Shown one piece after another: positions 56,431-64,000 of a stretch of DNA of 64,000 bases. A program made the position numbers and the translations under genes. The stretch is from Acinetobacter corruptisaponis. Lineage in GTDB: Bacteria > Pseudomonadota > Gammaproteobacteria > Pseudomonadales > Moraxellaceae. The stretch is from the NCBI RefSeq assembly GCF_030053775.1, contig NZ_CP125669.1, positions 3,095,962-3,159,961 on the forward strand. Reading direction: 5' to 3'. The notes beneath the pieces were generated by a model that ran no database searches, was not told the DNA's origin, and worked only from the letters and a program-made list of their open reading frames with translations. How positions within the stretch are numbered: the stretch's first letter is position 1; the number at the start of each line of letters is the position of its first letter.

Positions 56431-57560
56431 TGAGTAAAACGCTAACGGAAATAGCAGAGTTGTTGCAAGCATCCGACAAAAAAGTGCAGTTAATCTATGC
56501 CTTTAATGGTACAGGTAAAACACGTTTGTCGCGTGAATTTAAAGAGATCATCGCGCCAAAGGAAGATGGACAAGATGCGCTTATTGATGCAGAGCAAGCA
56601 CCACTGTCGCGCCACAAGATTTTGTATTACAACGCGTTTACGGAAGACTTGTTTTACTGGGATAACGATTTAGATGCAGATGCCCAGCCGAAGCTAAAAA
56701 TCCAACCCAATACGTTTACCGATTGGATATTAAAAGTACAAGGTCAAGAGCCTAATATCACCAGGTTGTTTCAGCGTTATAGCAACGAGAAGTTGACGCC
56801 TCATTTTAATGAAGACTTTACTCAAGTAACGTTTTCATTTGAGCGAGGAAATGCGGAAAGAGCACAGCATGTAAAAATATCTAAGGGCGAAGAAAGTAAT
56901 TTTGTCTGGAGTATTTTTCATGGGCTTCTAGAGCAAGTTGTTAGAGTCATGAATAATCCTGATGAAGAGGATGATGAGAGCTTCAATCAGCTAGAATATG
57001 TGTTCATTGATGACCCCGTCAGCTCATTAGATGAAAACCATTTAATTGAACTTGCAGTTAATTTGGCGGAACTAATCAAGTTAAGCAAATCTGAGAAGCT
57101 TAAATTTATCATATCGACACATAATCCGTTATTTTACAATGTGTTGCACAATGAGCTTAATGCGAAAATCTGTTACTTGTTGCAACGTTTTGAAGACGGA
57201 ACCTTTGATTTAAAAGAAAAAAAAGGTGGCGCGAATACCAGTTTTTCTTATCACTTGTATATCAAGCAATTGATTGAACAAGCTATCACGAACAATGAAA
57301 TACAGCGTTTTCACTTCAATTTACTGCGCAACCTTTATGAGAAAGTCGCAGCATTTTTGGGGTACGCAGACTGGACAGCGCTATTACCAGAGAGCCGCGA
57401 GCTATACGCCAAACGAGTGATGCACTTTTATAGTCATCGTTCATTATCAAACGAAGAAGTTGCAGAACCTACCGAACCTGAGAAGCAGATTGTTAAGTTT
57501 CTACTTGAACATCTATTAAATAACTATGGTTTTAAACTGCAAGGAGCACAGAATGACTAG
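56430..57560 (+). CDS. prrC: Anticodon nuclease PrrC
   Basis: 376 residues. ABC-type NTPase domain: Walker [13 protein letters not shown] (residues 23-34), [12 protein letters not shown] (70-81), signature ISKGEESNF (150-158), Walker [16 protein letters not shown] (190-204) and STHN switch (229-232). The C-terminal nuclease domain has R300-x3-E304 and H336, the same spacing as the Arg320-Glu324-His356 triad I recall from E. coli PrrC. PrrC cuts the anticodon loop of tRNA-Lys when phage T4 disables the associated restriction enzyme. Position between hsdS and hsdR is exactly that of the prr locus. The recognition peptide (residues 264-274) differs from E. coli, see findings. Confidence 0.95.
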   Translation: MSKTLTEIAELLQASDKKVQLIYAFNGTGKTRLSREFKEIIAPKEDGQDALIDAEQAPLSRHKILYYNAFTEDLFYWDNDLDADAQPKLKIQPNTFTDWILKVQGQEPNITRLFQRYSNEKLTPHFNEDFTQVTFSFERGNAERAQHVKISKGEESNFVWSIFHGLLEQVVRVMNNPDEEDDESFNQLEYVFIDDPVSSLDENHLIELAVNLAELIKLSKSEKLKFIISTHNPLFYNVLHNELNAKICYLLQRFEDGTFDLKEKKGGANTSFSYHLYIKQLIEQAITNNEIQRFHFNLLRNLYEKVAAFLGYADWTALLPESRELYAKRVMHFYSHRSLSNEEVAEPTEPEKQIVKFLLEHLLNNYGFKLQGAQND

Positions 57561-60500
57561 CACAACAAAGCCGATTGCAGAATCAAATAATTTTATTGTC
57601 TTAGACAAATACACAAAGCAAACGCAGATAAGTGAAAGTTACCAGAGCGAAGGTGATTTAGAACGTGAGCTGATTCAGGACCTAAGTAACCAGGGCTATG
57701 AATATTTACCTGCTCTGACGACACCCGATGCCATGATGGCTAATGTGCGCAAGCAGCTTCAAGCTCTCAATAAGGTCCAGTTTACTGATGGTGAGTGGGC
57801 TCGCTTTTGCGAGCAATACCTGAGCACACCCAGCGACAATATTCTCGACAAAACCCGCAAGGTGCACAGTGACTATATCTTCGATTTTGTCTTCGATGAT
57901 GGCCATATAGAAAATATCTACCTATTCGACAAGAAGACCATTGCTCGTAACAAAGTGCAGGTCATTAAGCAGTTTGAACAAACGGGAAGCCATGCCAACC
58001 GTTATGATGTGACGATTTTGGTCAATGGTTTGCCTTTAGTACAAATTGAACTGAAAAAGCGTGGTGTGGCTATCCGTGAGGCGTTTAACCAAATACATCG
58101 CTACAGCAAAGAAAGTTTTAATGCAGAGAACTCGTTGTACAAGTTCTTGCAGCTGTTTGTGATCTCTAATGGCACCGACACGCGCTACTTTGCCAATACC
58201 ACTAAGCGAGACAAAAACAGCTTCGACTTCACGATGAACTGGGCGAAGTCAGACAATACGCTGATCAAGGATTTAAAAGACTTTACCGCCACTTTTTTTC
58301 AGAAAGAGACGCTACTTGAAGTGATCTTGCGTTACTCGGTGTTTGACGTCAGCAATACTTTGCTGGTAATGCGCCCCTACCAGATTGCCGCTACAGAGCG
58401 CATTTTATGGAAGATTAAGAGCGCGTTTAACGCTAAGAATTGGAGCAACACCGAGAGCGGCGGATACATTTGGCACACCACGGGTTCAGGCAAAACACTC
58501 ACCAGCTTTAAAGCGGCACGTTTGGCCACCGATTTAGACTGTATCGATAAAGTCTTCTTTGTGGTGGACAGAAAAGACCTCGACTATCAGACGATGAAAG
58601 AGTATCAGCGGTTCTCACCTGATAGTGTGAACGGTTCAGACAGTACCGCAGGGCTTAAGAGTAACCTAGATAAAGACGATAACAAGATTGTCGTTACCAC
58701 TATCCAAAAGCTCAACAACTTAATCAAAAGCGAAAGCGATTTAGCTATCTACAACAAGCAAGTTGTCTTTATTTTTGATGAGTGTCATCGAAGCCAGTTC
58801 GGTGAAGCGCAGAAAAACCTGAAGAAGAAATTCAAAAAGTACTACCAGTTTGGCTTTACCGGTACGCCAATTTTCCCTGAAAACGCCTTGGGTGCTGAAA
58901 CCACTGGCAGCGTGTTTGGCCAGCAGTTGCACACTTATGTGATCACTGATGCCATTCGTGATGAAAAAGTACTCAAGTTCAAAGTGGACTATAATGATGT
59001 TCGTCCGCAATTTAAGAGCATTGAGACTGAGCAGGATGAAAAGAAGCTTAGTGCCGCAGAGAACAAGAAAGCGTTCTTACATCCAATGCGCATTCGTGAA
59101 ATCTCGCAGTATATTCTGAGCCATTTTAACCAGAAAACGCATCGAGCCTATTCTGGCGCCAAAGGGTTTAACGCCATGTTTGCGGTCAGTAGTGTTGATG
59201 CGGCGAAAGCGTACTACGAAACATTTAAAATATTGCAGGCCGAGGCTGAGAATGGACCCACGAGTAAACCTCTACGCATTGCGACTATTTTCTCATTTGC
59301 TGCCAATGAAGAGCAGGACGCTATTGGTGATATTTTAGATGAGAGCTTTGAAGTTAGCGCGATGAACAGCAGCGCGAAAGAGTTTTTGAGCGCCGCGATT
59401 AGCGATTACAACGCCATGTTTAAATCTAACTATGGCGTGGACAGTAATGGCTTTCAGAACTACTACCGAGACCTTGCCCAGCGAGTGAAGAATCAAGAAG
59501 TTGATCTGCTTATCGTGGTCGGTATGTTTTTAACGGGCTTTGATGCGCCTACGCTTAATACCTTGTTTGTTGATAAAAATTTGCGTTATCACGGTTTGAT
59601 GCAGGCGTTTTCTCGAACTAACCGCATTTATGATGCAACGAAGACCTTTGGCAATATTGTTACCTTCCGGGACTTAGAGCAGGCAACCATTGATGCCATC
59701 ACCTTGTTTGGTGACAAAAACACCAAAAACGTGGTGTTGGAGAAGAGCTACAAAGAATACATGGAAGGTTTTAACGATATTGCTACCGGCCAGGCGCGTC
59801 GAGGTTTTGTTGATATCGTAAAAGAGCTGCAAGAACGCTTTCCAAACCCAGAAAATATTGAAAAAGAACAAGATAAAAAAGAGTTTGCCAAACTGTTTGG
59901 TGAATACCTAAAGGCAGAAAATATTTTACAAAACTACGATGAGTTTGCTGGATTAAAAGCACTGCAAAGCTTAGATACCAGTGATGGACAAGCTGTTGAA
60001 GAGTTCAAGTCAAAGTACTATCTGGACGATGCTGACATCGAGGCAATGCAAACTATCGATATGCCGAGCGAACGTGCTATCCAAGATTATCGCTCTACTT
60101 ACAATGATATCCGTGACTGGTTGCGACGCGATAAAGAAGGTCAGGACAAAGATAAGTCAACGGTAGACTGGGACGATGTGGTCTTTGAAATTGATTTGCT
60201 TAAATCTCAAGAAATAAACCTCGATTACATTCTTGAACTGATTTTTGATCACAATAAAAAGAACAAGAGCAAAGAAGGCTTGATTGAAGAAGTTCGTCGT
60301 ATGATCCGCGGTAGCCTTGGTAATAGAGCGAAAGAGAGCTTAGTGGTTGATTTTATTAACCAGACAAACCTAGATGAGATCAATGACAAAGCCAGCATTA
60401 TCGACGCTTTCTTCAAATTCGCCCAGGTGGAGCAGAAGCGCGAAGCCGATGCTATTATTGCCTCTGAAAAGCTCAATATCGATGCTGCCAAACGCTATAT

Positions 60501-60669
60501 TGCGTCATCACTCAAGCGTGAGTACGCCTCTGAAAATGGCACTGCTCTTAATGAAGCGCTGCCCAAACTCAGCCCCTTGAATCCGCAGTACCGAACCCAG
60601 AAGCAAACGGTTTTTCAGAAAATCGCCGCTTTTGTTGAAAAATTCAAAGGTGTGGGTGGGCAGATATAG
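57553..60669 (+). CDS. hsdR: Type I restriction endonuclease subunit (translocase/nuclease)
   Basis: 1038 residues from the ATG at 57553 (GGAG seven bases before), the same length as EcoR124I HsdR. PD-(D/E)xK nuclease: Asp152, Glu166, Lys168 in YDVTILVNG...QIELKK. SF2 helicase motor: Walker A HTTGSGKT (about 308-315), DECHR (about 413-417), GFTGTP (about 434-439), and MFLTGFDAP with QAFSRTNR motif VI (about 659-690). Its C-terminal helical domain docks on HsdM. It translocates and cuts unmodified DNA. The start overlaps the prrC stop by 8 bases, so prrC and hsdR translation are linked. Confidence 0.96.
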   Translation: MTSTTKPIAESNNFIVLDKYTKQTQISESYQSEGDLERELIQDLSNQGYEYLPALTTPDAMMANVRKQLQALNKVQFTDGEWARFCEQYLSTPSDNILDKTRKVHSDYIFDFVFDDGHIENIYLFDKKTIARNKVQVIKQFEQTGSHANRYDVTILVNGLPLVQIELKKRGVAIREAFNQIHRYSKESFNAENSLYKFLQLFVISNGTDTRYFANTTKRDKNSFDFTMNWAKSDNTLIKDLKDFTATFFQKETLLEVILRYSVFDVSNTLLVMRPYQIAATERILWKIKSAFNAKNWSNTESGGYIWHTTGSGKTLTSFKAARLATDLDCIDKVFFVVDRKDLDYQTMKEYQRFSPDSVNGSDSTAGLKSNLDKDDNKIVVTTIQKLNNLIKSESDLAIYNKQVVFIFDECHRSQFGEAQKNLKKKFKKYYQFGFTGTPIFPENALGAETTGSVFGQQLHTYVITDAIRDEKVLKFKVDYNDVRPQFKSIETEQDEKKLSAAENKKAFLHPMRIREISQYILSHFNQKTHRAYSGAKGFNAMFAVSSVDAAKAYYETFKILQAEAENGPTSKPLRIATIFSFAANEEQDAIGDILDESFEVSAMNSSAKEFLSAAISDYNAMFKSNYGVDSNGFQNYYRDLAQRVKNQEVDLLIVVGMFLTGFDAPTLNTLFVDKNLRYHGLMQAFSRTNRIYDATKTFGNIVTFRDLEQATIDAITLFGDKNTKNVVLEKSYKEYMEGFNDIATGQARRGFVDIVKELQERFPNPENIEKEQDKKEFAKLFGEYLKAENILQNYDEFAGLKALQSLDTSDGQAVEEFKSKYYLDDADIEAMQTIDMPSERAIQDYRSTYNDIRDWLRRDKEGQDKDKSTVDWDDVVFEIDLLKSQEINLDYILELIFDHNKKNKSKEGLIEEVRRMIRGSLGNRAKESLVVDFINQTNLDEINDKASIIDAFFKFAQVEQKREADAIIASEKLNIDAAKRYIASSLKREYASENGTALNEALPKLSPLNPQYRTQKQTVFQKIAAFVEKFKGVGGQI

Positions 60670-60705
60670 AATCTCTTGAGGGAATAGATCAATGGAGGAT
60701 GCGGT

Positions 60706-60861
60706 TTGCTAAGAGCTATTTCAGATTTGTTAAACTACTCACTGGGATTGAAAGGACGTCAAATTGCCAAGGAGCTGAGACTGGAAAAGTCTCAAGTGAA
60801 CTCGTTTCTCCAAAACAATCAGGATAAGATAGTTGACGTTCTATACATGAAGAAAGAGTAG
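60706..60861 (+). CDS. Short HTH-like protein or gene fragment, 51 residues
   Basis: TTG start seven bases after GGAGG. The peptide contains SLGLKGRQIAKELRLEKSQVNSFL (about residues 13-36), which reads like a complete winged-HTH recognition unit (GRQIAKEL...KSQVNSFL). It is too short for a full regulator and may be the N-terminal fragment of a larger defence or helicase protein that begins this way. Directly after hsdR. Confidence 0.45.
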   Translation: MLRAISDLLNYSLGLKGRQIAKELRLEKSQVNSFLQNNQDKIVDVLYMKKE

Positions 60862-60879
60862 CAACAAAAATAGCGTTGA

Positions 60880-60998
60880 AAATGGACTTATCAATCATAA
60901 TCTCAAACGTAATCGATCAAAATGATGGTCACAAAAAGAGGCTTCAGAAGCTTTGGACGTTTCCCGCTCGCATATCTGAGCTGAAGAACAAAGGCTGA
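60880..60998 (+). pseudogene. Degenerate HTH remnant
   Basis: One frame encodes QKEASEALDVSRSHI, a Cro/transposase-type helix-turn-helix core, flanked by in-frame stops on both sides; continuing in another frame gives SELKNKG, the expected next residues. Frameshifts or decay of a small DNA-binding gene explain this. Confidence 0.35.
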
Positions 60999-61004
60999 TT
61001 GGTT

Positions 61005-62360
61005 TTATGTGAACTTCTTAAATCCATCTATCGTTGAAAGAAGAGAATCTAAAGCTTCAGCTTCGTTTATTTCCTTTAAGCGGAACAAATTTGCAATTGA
61101 GATCATTTTCTTTACACGAATTCTAATTTGAGGAGAAACATTGCTCATATCTATATCTGCTTGATCGTTTTTTTCATTATATTCAGTGGCTAGATGCACA
61201 TAATGTGATAAAGATTCATTGTTTGCGTGCATGGTAACTTTACGGCATGCATTTGAAGCAACACTCAGAATACTTGAAAAGCTACCTTGTGCTGATATTT
61301 TCTTAATTGCTTTAGCTATATTAAGGGTAATAAATCTATGGCGAAAAGAATGATTGGTTAGGTGCCTCAGAGCCTCACAATACTTACTACCGTTAATAAC
61401 CTTTTTTGCATAATTTTTTAAATAAGTAGATTTCAATGGTTTTCCTGTGACTGAATCGACAAAAAGAGCATCATGCTTCATATCAGGAAACATATCTTCA
61501 ATTACATGGACGTATAAAAGAATAACTTGAATATCCTCATGGGTAGTCCTCACTGATCGAGTTTTACCTTTGTATTTTCCTTTCCTTATGGGAATATTTC
61601 GGATTATTGGCTGCTTGTCACTGATGAGTAATGAATCCGCTGCCTCTTTTATCATAGTTCGGGTTATCTCGTGAGCTTCACTTATTCTAGAGCCTGTAAC
61701 ATCTAGTAATGTGGTTAAGGCTTCCCACCTGCTTATGAGGAATGTATTTATTCTTGGATGGTTGGTTGTGCAGTTGATGGCATCTAGCCACATAACTAAC
61801 TCGTGATCATGCACGTATTCAACTTCAGAGGCAATGTTAATTAGTCCAACAAGTGATTCATGATAAAAATATTCACCTGTTATACTTCCTTTCTTGAATT
61901 TAAGTTTTTCATAATGCACGCTGAATATTTTATCTGGATCTTTCCCTGTAGTGCCTAGTTTCCATTCTGGATACATTTTACTGAGATAATCTATATACTC
62001 AATTGCAGTCCTTCCATGTTGAATAATAGTACCGTCTTTAATATTCCTATCTTTTGACTCCTTAATATATTGATAAAGAGTGCTATCATTAATCTCGCTC
62101 AGATTTATAGAATTATCTTCAAGGAAATCACAGAACAAATTTAAACTATATGCTTTTTTTTGAACGGTTTTTGCTAATGGGCGAATATTATATGTTTGTG
62201 AACCACCGCCATAATGAGTAATAAATGAATTAGCATTCCAATCAAACTTACCACCTTTCTTTAAAATCATGGGAAGTGGGCAATCATTGTTTTGGTCTAT
62301 TCGCCTACTAGTATTGAGAAATTTAAGGTTAGGATCTTTTGCAACGACTACAGAAGACAT
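61005..62360 (-). CDS. Tyrosine recombinase (site-specific integrase family)
   Basis: 451 residues. N-terminal SAM-like core-binding domain (about 60-135: YSLNLFCDFLEDNSINLSEI). Catalytic domain: Arg225 in VTGSRISEAHE, HSFR (His337, Arg340), a later histidine (His386 or 389) and probable nucleophile Tyr394 in LATEYNE. The spacing is that of phage-type integrases, though the usual GH box is diverged. Its ATG overlaps the stop of the upstream coiled-coil gene (TAATG), so translation is coupled. It probably works together with the second recombinase to move the island. Confidence 0.85.
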   Translation of the reverse strand: MSSVVVAKDPNLKFLNTSRRIDQNNDCPLPMILKKGGKFDWNANSFITHYGGGSQTYNIRPLAKTVQKKAYSLNLFCDFLEDNSINLSEINDSTLYQYIKESKDRNIKDGTIIQHGRTAIEYIDYLSKMYPEWKLGTTGKDPDKIFSVHYEKLKFKKGSITGEYFYHESLVGLINIASEVEYVHDHELVMWLDAINCTTNHPRINTFLISRWEALTTLLDVTGSRISEAHEITRTMIKEAADSLLISDKQPIIRNIPIRKGKYKGKTRSVRTTHEDIQVILLYVHVIEDMFPDMKHDALFVDSVTGKPLKSTYLKNYAKKVINGSKYCEALRHLTNHSFRHRFITLNIAKAIKKISAQGSFSSILSVASNACRKVTMHANNESLSHYVHLATEYNEKNDQADIDMSNVSPQIRIRVKKMISIANLFRLKEINEAEALDSLLSTIDGFKKFT

Positions 62361-62896
62361 TATTTAACCAGCCATAGTCGATTTCTACCTAGGATTTGAG
62401 CCTGAGATAGAATAAGCTTTCTATATGCTGCATCGATTTCCTTATCTTCTCGACATTGATCTAAAAGACTCATATAAGCTCTATACACTTCCGCTAATGC
62501 AACACGTAATTCCTCGTTTTCAATTTTTAGTTTGTTCACTTCCTTTTGTGATATTCTAGTGGTGGAATTACCTTTATCCTTCCTTTCTGATTCTGAGAGT
62601 TTAGAAAGCCTATGATTGGCATTTTTAATTGAATCAATTAGATCGTTTAAATATTTTAAGTTATGCGCAGCATGAGCTGTATTGTAAGAATAAGATATAA
62701 TATTATGTTCACTATCATTCCACTTATGAACTGAAGTTTGTGAAATGGTGTTATTTTTTATTTCCAAGCTGCTAGGTATATCTTCGAAGCATTCTATCTT
62801 ATTTATGAGTTCAGTTTTTCGCTTTATAGATGAGGATATTTCAATCTTTTTATCGATAACTGATTTTGAAGTTTCCCCCTTCTTAAACTTTGACAT
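62360..62896 (-). CDS. Small coiled-coil protein of the recombinase operon
   Basis: 178 residues from MSKFKKGETSKSVIDKKIEI, with TAGGAA nine bases before the ATG; the longer frame would overlap the upstream recombinase. A basic N-terminus is followed by a long helical region with a leucine-type coiled coil (KEVNKLKIENEELRVALAEVYRAY, about residues 122-145). Small proteins of this kind accompany recombinase pairs in Tn554-like and related elements (TnpC type). A DNA-binding accessory role is inferred. Confidence 0.7.
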   Translation of the reverse strand: MSKFKKGETSKSVIDKKIEISSSIKRKTELINKIECFEDIPSSLEIKNNTISQTSVHKWNDSEHNIISYSYNTAHAAHNLKYLNDLIDSIKNANHRLSKLSESERKDKGNSTTRISQKEVNKLKIENEELRVALAEVYRAYMSLLDQCREDKEIDAAYRKLILSQAQILGRNRLWLVK

Positions 62897-62912
62897 AACT
62901 AAATTCCTACTT

Positions 62913-64000
62913 TTATGGCTTAATAAAGTAAAAGAAAACTTCGTTTCCATCGATCTTACAGAAACGGACTTGTTGACCTGTTTTTTCTTTATGTTCGTCA
63001 ATCAATCTACGAACCAGTGTCTCTAGCACAGTTGAAATATTTGTTGACTGTCTGGCTTTGTTAATTATGCTTCTCACTGCTTCATCACCATTAATATGCT
63101 TGTTTAATGATGCCCCTATCCGTGCAATAGTAGCCTCAGCTTCGTCGATCCATTCATCATCAGGTGACACTTCTGCATAATAGAATGTTTGATCGAGGTT
63201 AGAGTGGCCCATGAACCAAGATAGCTCATCTAATCCAACTTGATCTGAGAAGTTAAAATACACTACAGCAAATAGTCTTCTAAATTGGTGTGTTGATGGA
63301 TACCATCTTTTTCCACCGATCAGGGGAGATTCAATCCAGTCCATAAACATATTAATGGAAGCATTAATATAGTCATCGCTTAAAGGGTGTTTAGAGTTTT
63401 CCCCACCATCTTCACGAGCTGCACTTATTGATCTATATGACAATGCACAACCAAATAAAAATAGTTCATTCTCATCTCCTATAAAACCTCGTCTTTCTTC
63501 AAGTTCACATACCATTAAAGCGAACTCTAGACCGTAATCGTATATTAAATCAGGGATAGGTCTATGTACTTTTTCTAACTCTAACCTTTCTGAGCTTTTA
63601 GGAATTTTCATGACTATGTCAAACAAGCCATCAACTGGGGATTGTACAAAACAATTACGGTTTAAAGTCCGCAATGATGTTGCTCTGCCAGCAGAGAAGC
63701 TGGCGATCAAAATCCATATTGCAGCTGTGTAAAGTCTGATAGCCATATTAACAGACATGCCATTTCTTAATTCGCTATAGTCAAATTTATTGTCATCTCC
63801 TTTTTCCCATGACGTAATAATTAAAGGTTTGAGAGCGTCTGGGATCTTAGTTGTTTTATATACATAATTCTTTATCTCTAGGCTATATTTCCTGCTGGTT
63901 GATAAAGCTATACCAAGTTCTTTTATCCTGTTAACTTCGCCTTTAGATAAATCCGAAAGGTACTGACGAAGTGGCTCCCCATAAACGCGTGCAAAATGTA
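62913..64000 (-). CDS. Tyrosine recombinase, N-terminus beyond the window
   Basis: The frame is open to the last base, so at least 361 residues are visible and the start lies to the right. Catalytic pattern: Arg in SAGRATSLRTL, HQFRR (HxxR), GHSNLDQTFYY with the GH box and nucleophile Tyr. The C-terminal about 90 residues extend past the catalytic core and are helical. An internal Met at 63758 is not the start, since conserved-looking sequence continues upstream of it. Ends 16 bases before the coiled-coil gene; first visible gene of a three-gene recombination operon. Confidence 0.85.
   Translation of the reverse strand, partial: HFARVYGEPLRQYLSDLSKGEVNRIKELGIALSTSRKYSLEIKNYVYKTTKIPDALKPLIITSWEKGDDNKFDYSELRNGMSVNMAIRLYTAAIWILIASFSAGRATSLRTLNRNCFVQSPVDGLFDIVMKIPKSSERLELEKVHRPIPDLIYDYGLEFALMVCELEERRGFIGDENELFLFGCALSYRSISAAREDGGENSKHPLSDDYINASINMFMDWIESPLIGGKRWYPSTHQFRRLFAVVYFNFSDQVGLDELSWFMGHSNLDQTFYYAEVSPDDEWIDEAEATIARIGASLNKHINGDEAVRSIINKARQSTNISTVLETLVRRLIDEHKEKTGQQVRFCKIDGNEVFFYFIKP

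Larger units (their letters stand above)
60670..61004. other. Gap between hsdR and the recombinase genes
   Basis: 335 bases with a short plausible gene and a broken one (below). There is no obvious hairpin terminator for either hsdR or the convergent recombinase gene. Confidence 0.5.

Noticed and set aside
56430..57560. Calling this gene a generic AAA ATPase or RloC-like protein
   Set aside because: Length, position between hsdS and hsdR, and the R-x3-E...H triad fit PrrC; the long zinc-hook coiled coil of RloC is absent.
62897..63001. Longer start for the coiled-coil gene
   Set aside because: It would overlap the upstream recombinase by about 90 bases, and a good ribosome site precedes the Met at 62896.

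Overview
The window is chromosomal DNA from a gamma-proteobacterium of the Acinetobacter type. The evidence is the gene content and order (nuoM-nuoN, fpr beside a FinR-like LysR gene, dusC/ypjD/ffh, coaX-birA, smc-zipA-ligA), the moderate to low GC, the abundant short perfect hairpin terminators, and a cluster of secreted proteins that I recall from Acinetobacter fil loci. Names rest on motif recognition and memory of the families; no database search was run.

Layout. 1-2.8 kb: end of the NADH dehydrogenase I operon, then upp. 2.8-8.9 kb: small proteins (cold-shock domain, zinc ribbon), a FinR/Fpr divergent pair, a CmpX-like mechanosensitive channel and an intergenic block of nested inverted repeats. 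8.9-14.6 kb: a minus-strand run with a TetR regulator, EmrB-like and EmrA-like drug efflux proteins, a PLP desulfhydrase-like enzyme and a BaiN-like flavoprotein. 14.7-25.4 kb: DUF1345 protein, methyltransferase, metG and apbC/mrp separated by about 3 kb of small accessory genes (including two tandem paralogues and a hydrophilin), DUF2062 protein, LysE exporter, dcd. 25.5-36.6 kb: secreted-protein (fil-like) cluster. Four closely packed genes and one later gene share an N-terminal motif just after the signal peptide, and a lipoprotein with five internal repeats lies between them. The first gene follows a leader with two mutually exclusive long pairings. 36.8-50.3 kb: housekeeping genes (dusC, ypjD-like, ffh, coaX, birA, TSUP transporter, a small GTPase pair, GntR regulator, smc, zipA).

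50.35-64 kb: a genomic island that enters ligA. The chromosomal ligA reading frame changes base composition at its conserved HTVPMLSL motif and stops after 405 codons, lacking the zinc-finger, helix-hairpin-helix and BRCT domains. Eleven bases later comes a complete but divergent NAD+-dependent ligase, which may stand in for the broken essential gene. Next is a type IC restriction-modification operon, hsdM-hsdS-prrC-hsdR, with the anticodon nuclease PrrC nested between hsdS and hsdR as in the E. coli prr locus: a two-layer phage defence in which the tRNA nuclease guards the restriction enzyme. PrrC keeps its catalytic triad, but the peptide implicated in tRNA-Lys recognition has changed. HsdS carries three TAEL repeats, the spacer-length determinant of the EcoR124 family. 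On the opposite strand lie two tyrosine recombinases flanking a small coiled-coil protein; they probably mobilise the island, which runs off the right edge.

Strongest leads: the ligase-replacing island, the PrrC recognition-peptide change, the alternative-pairing leader before the fil-like operon, and the repeat lipoprotein.
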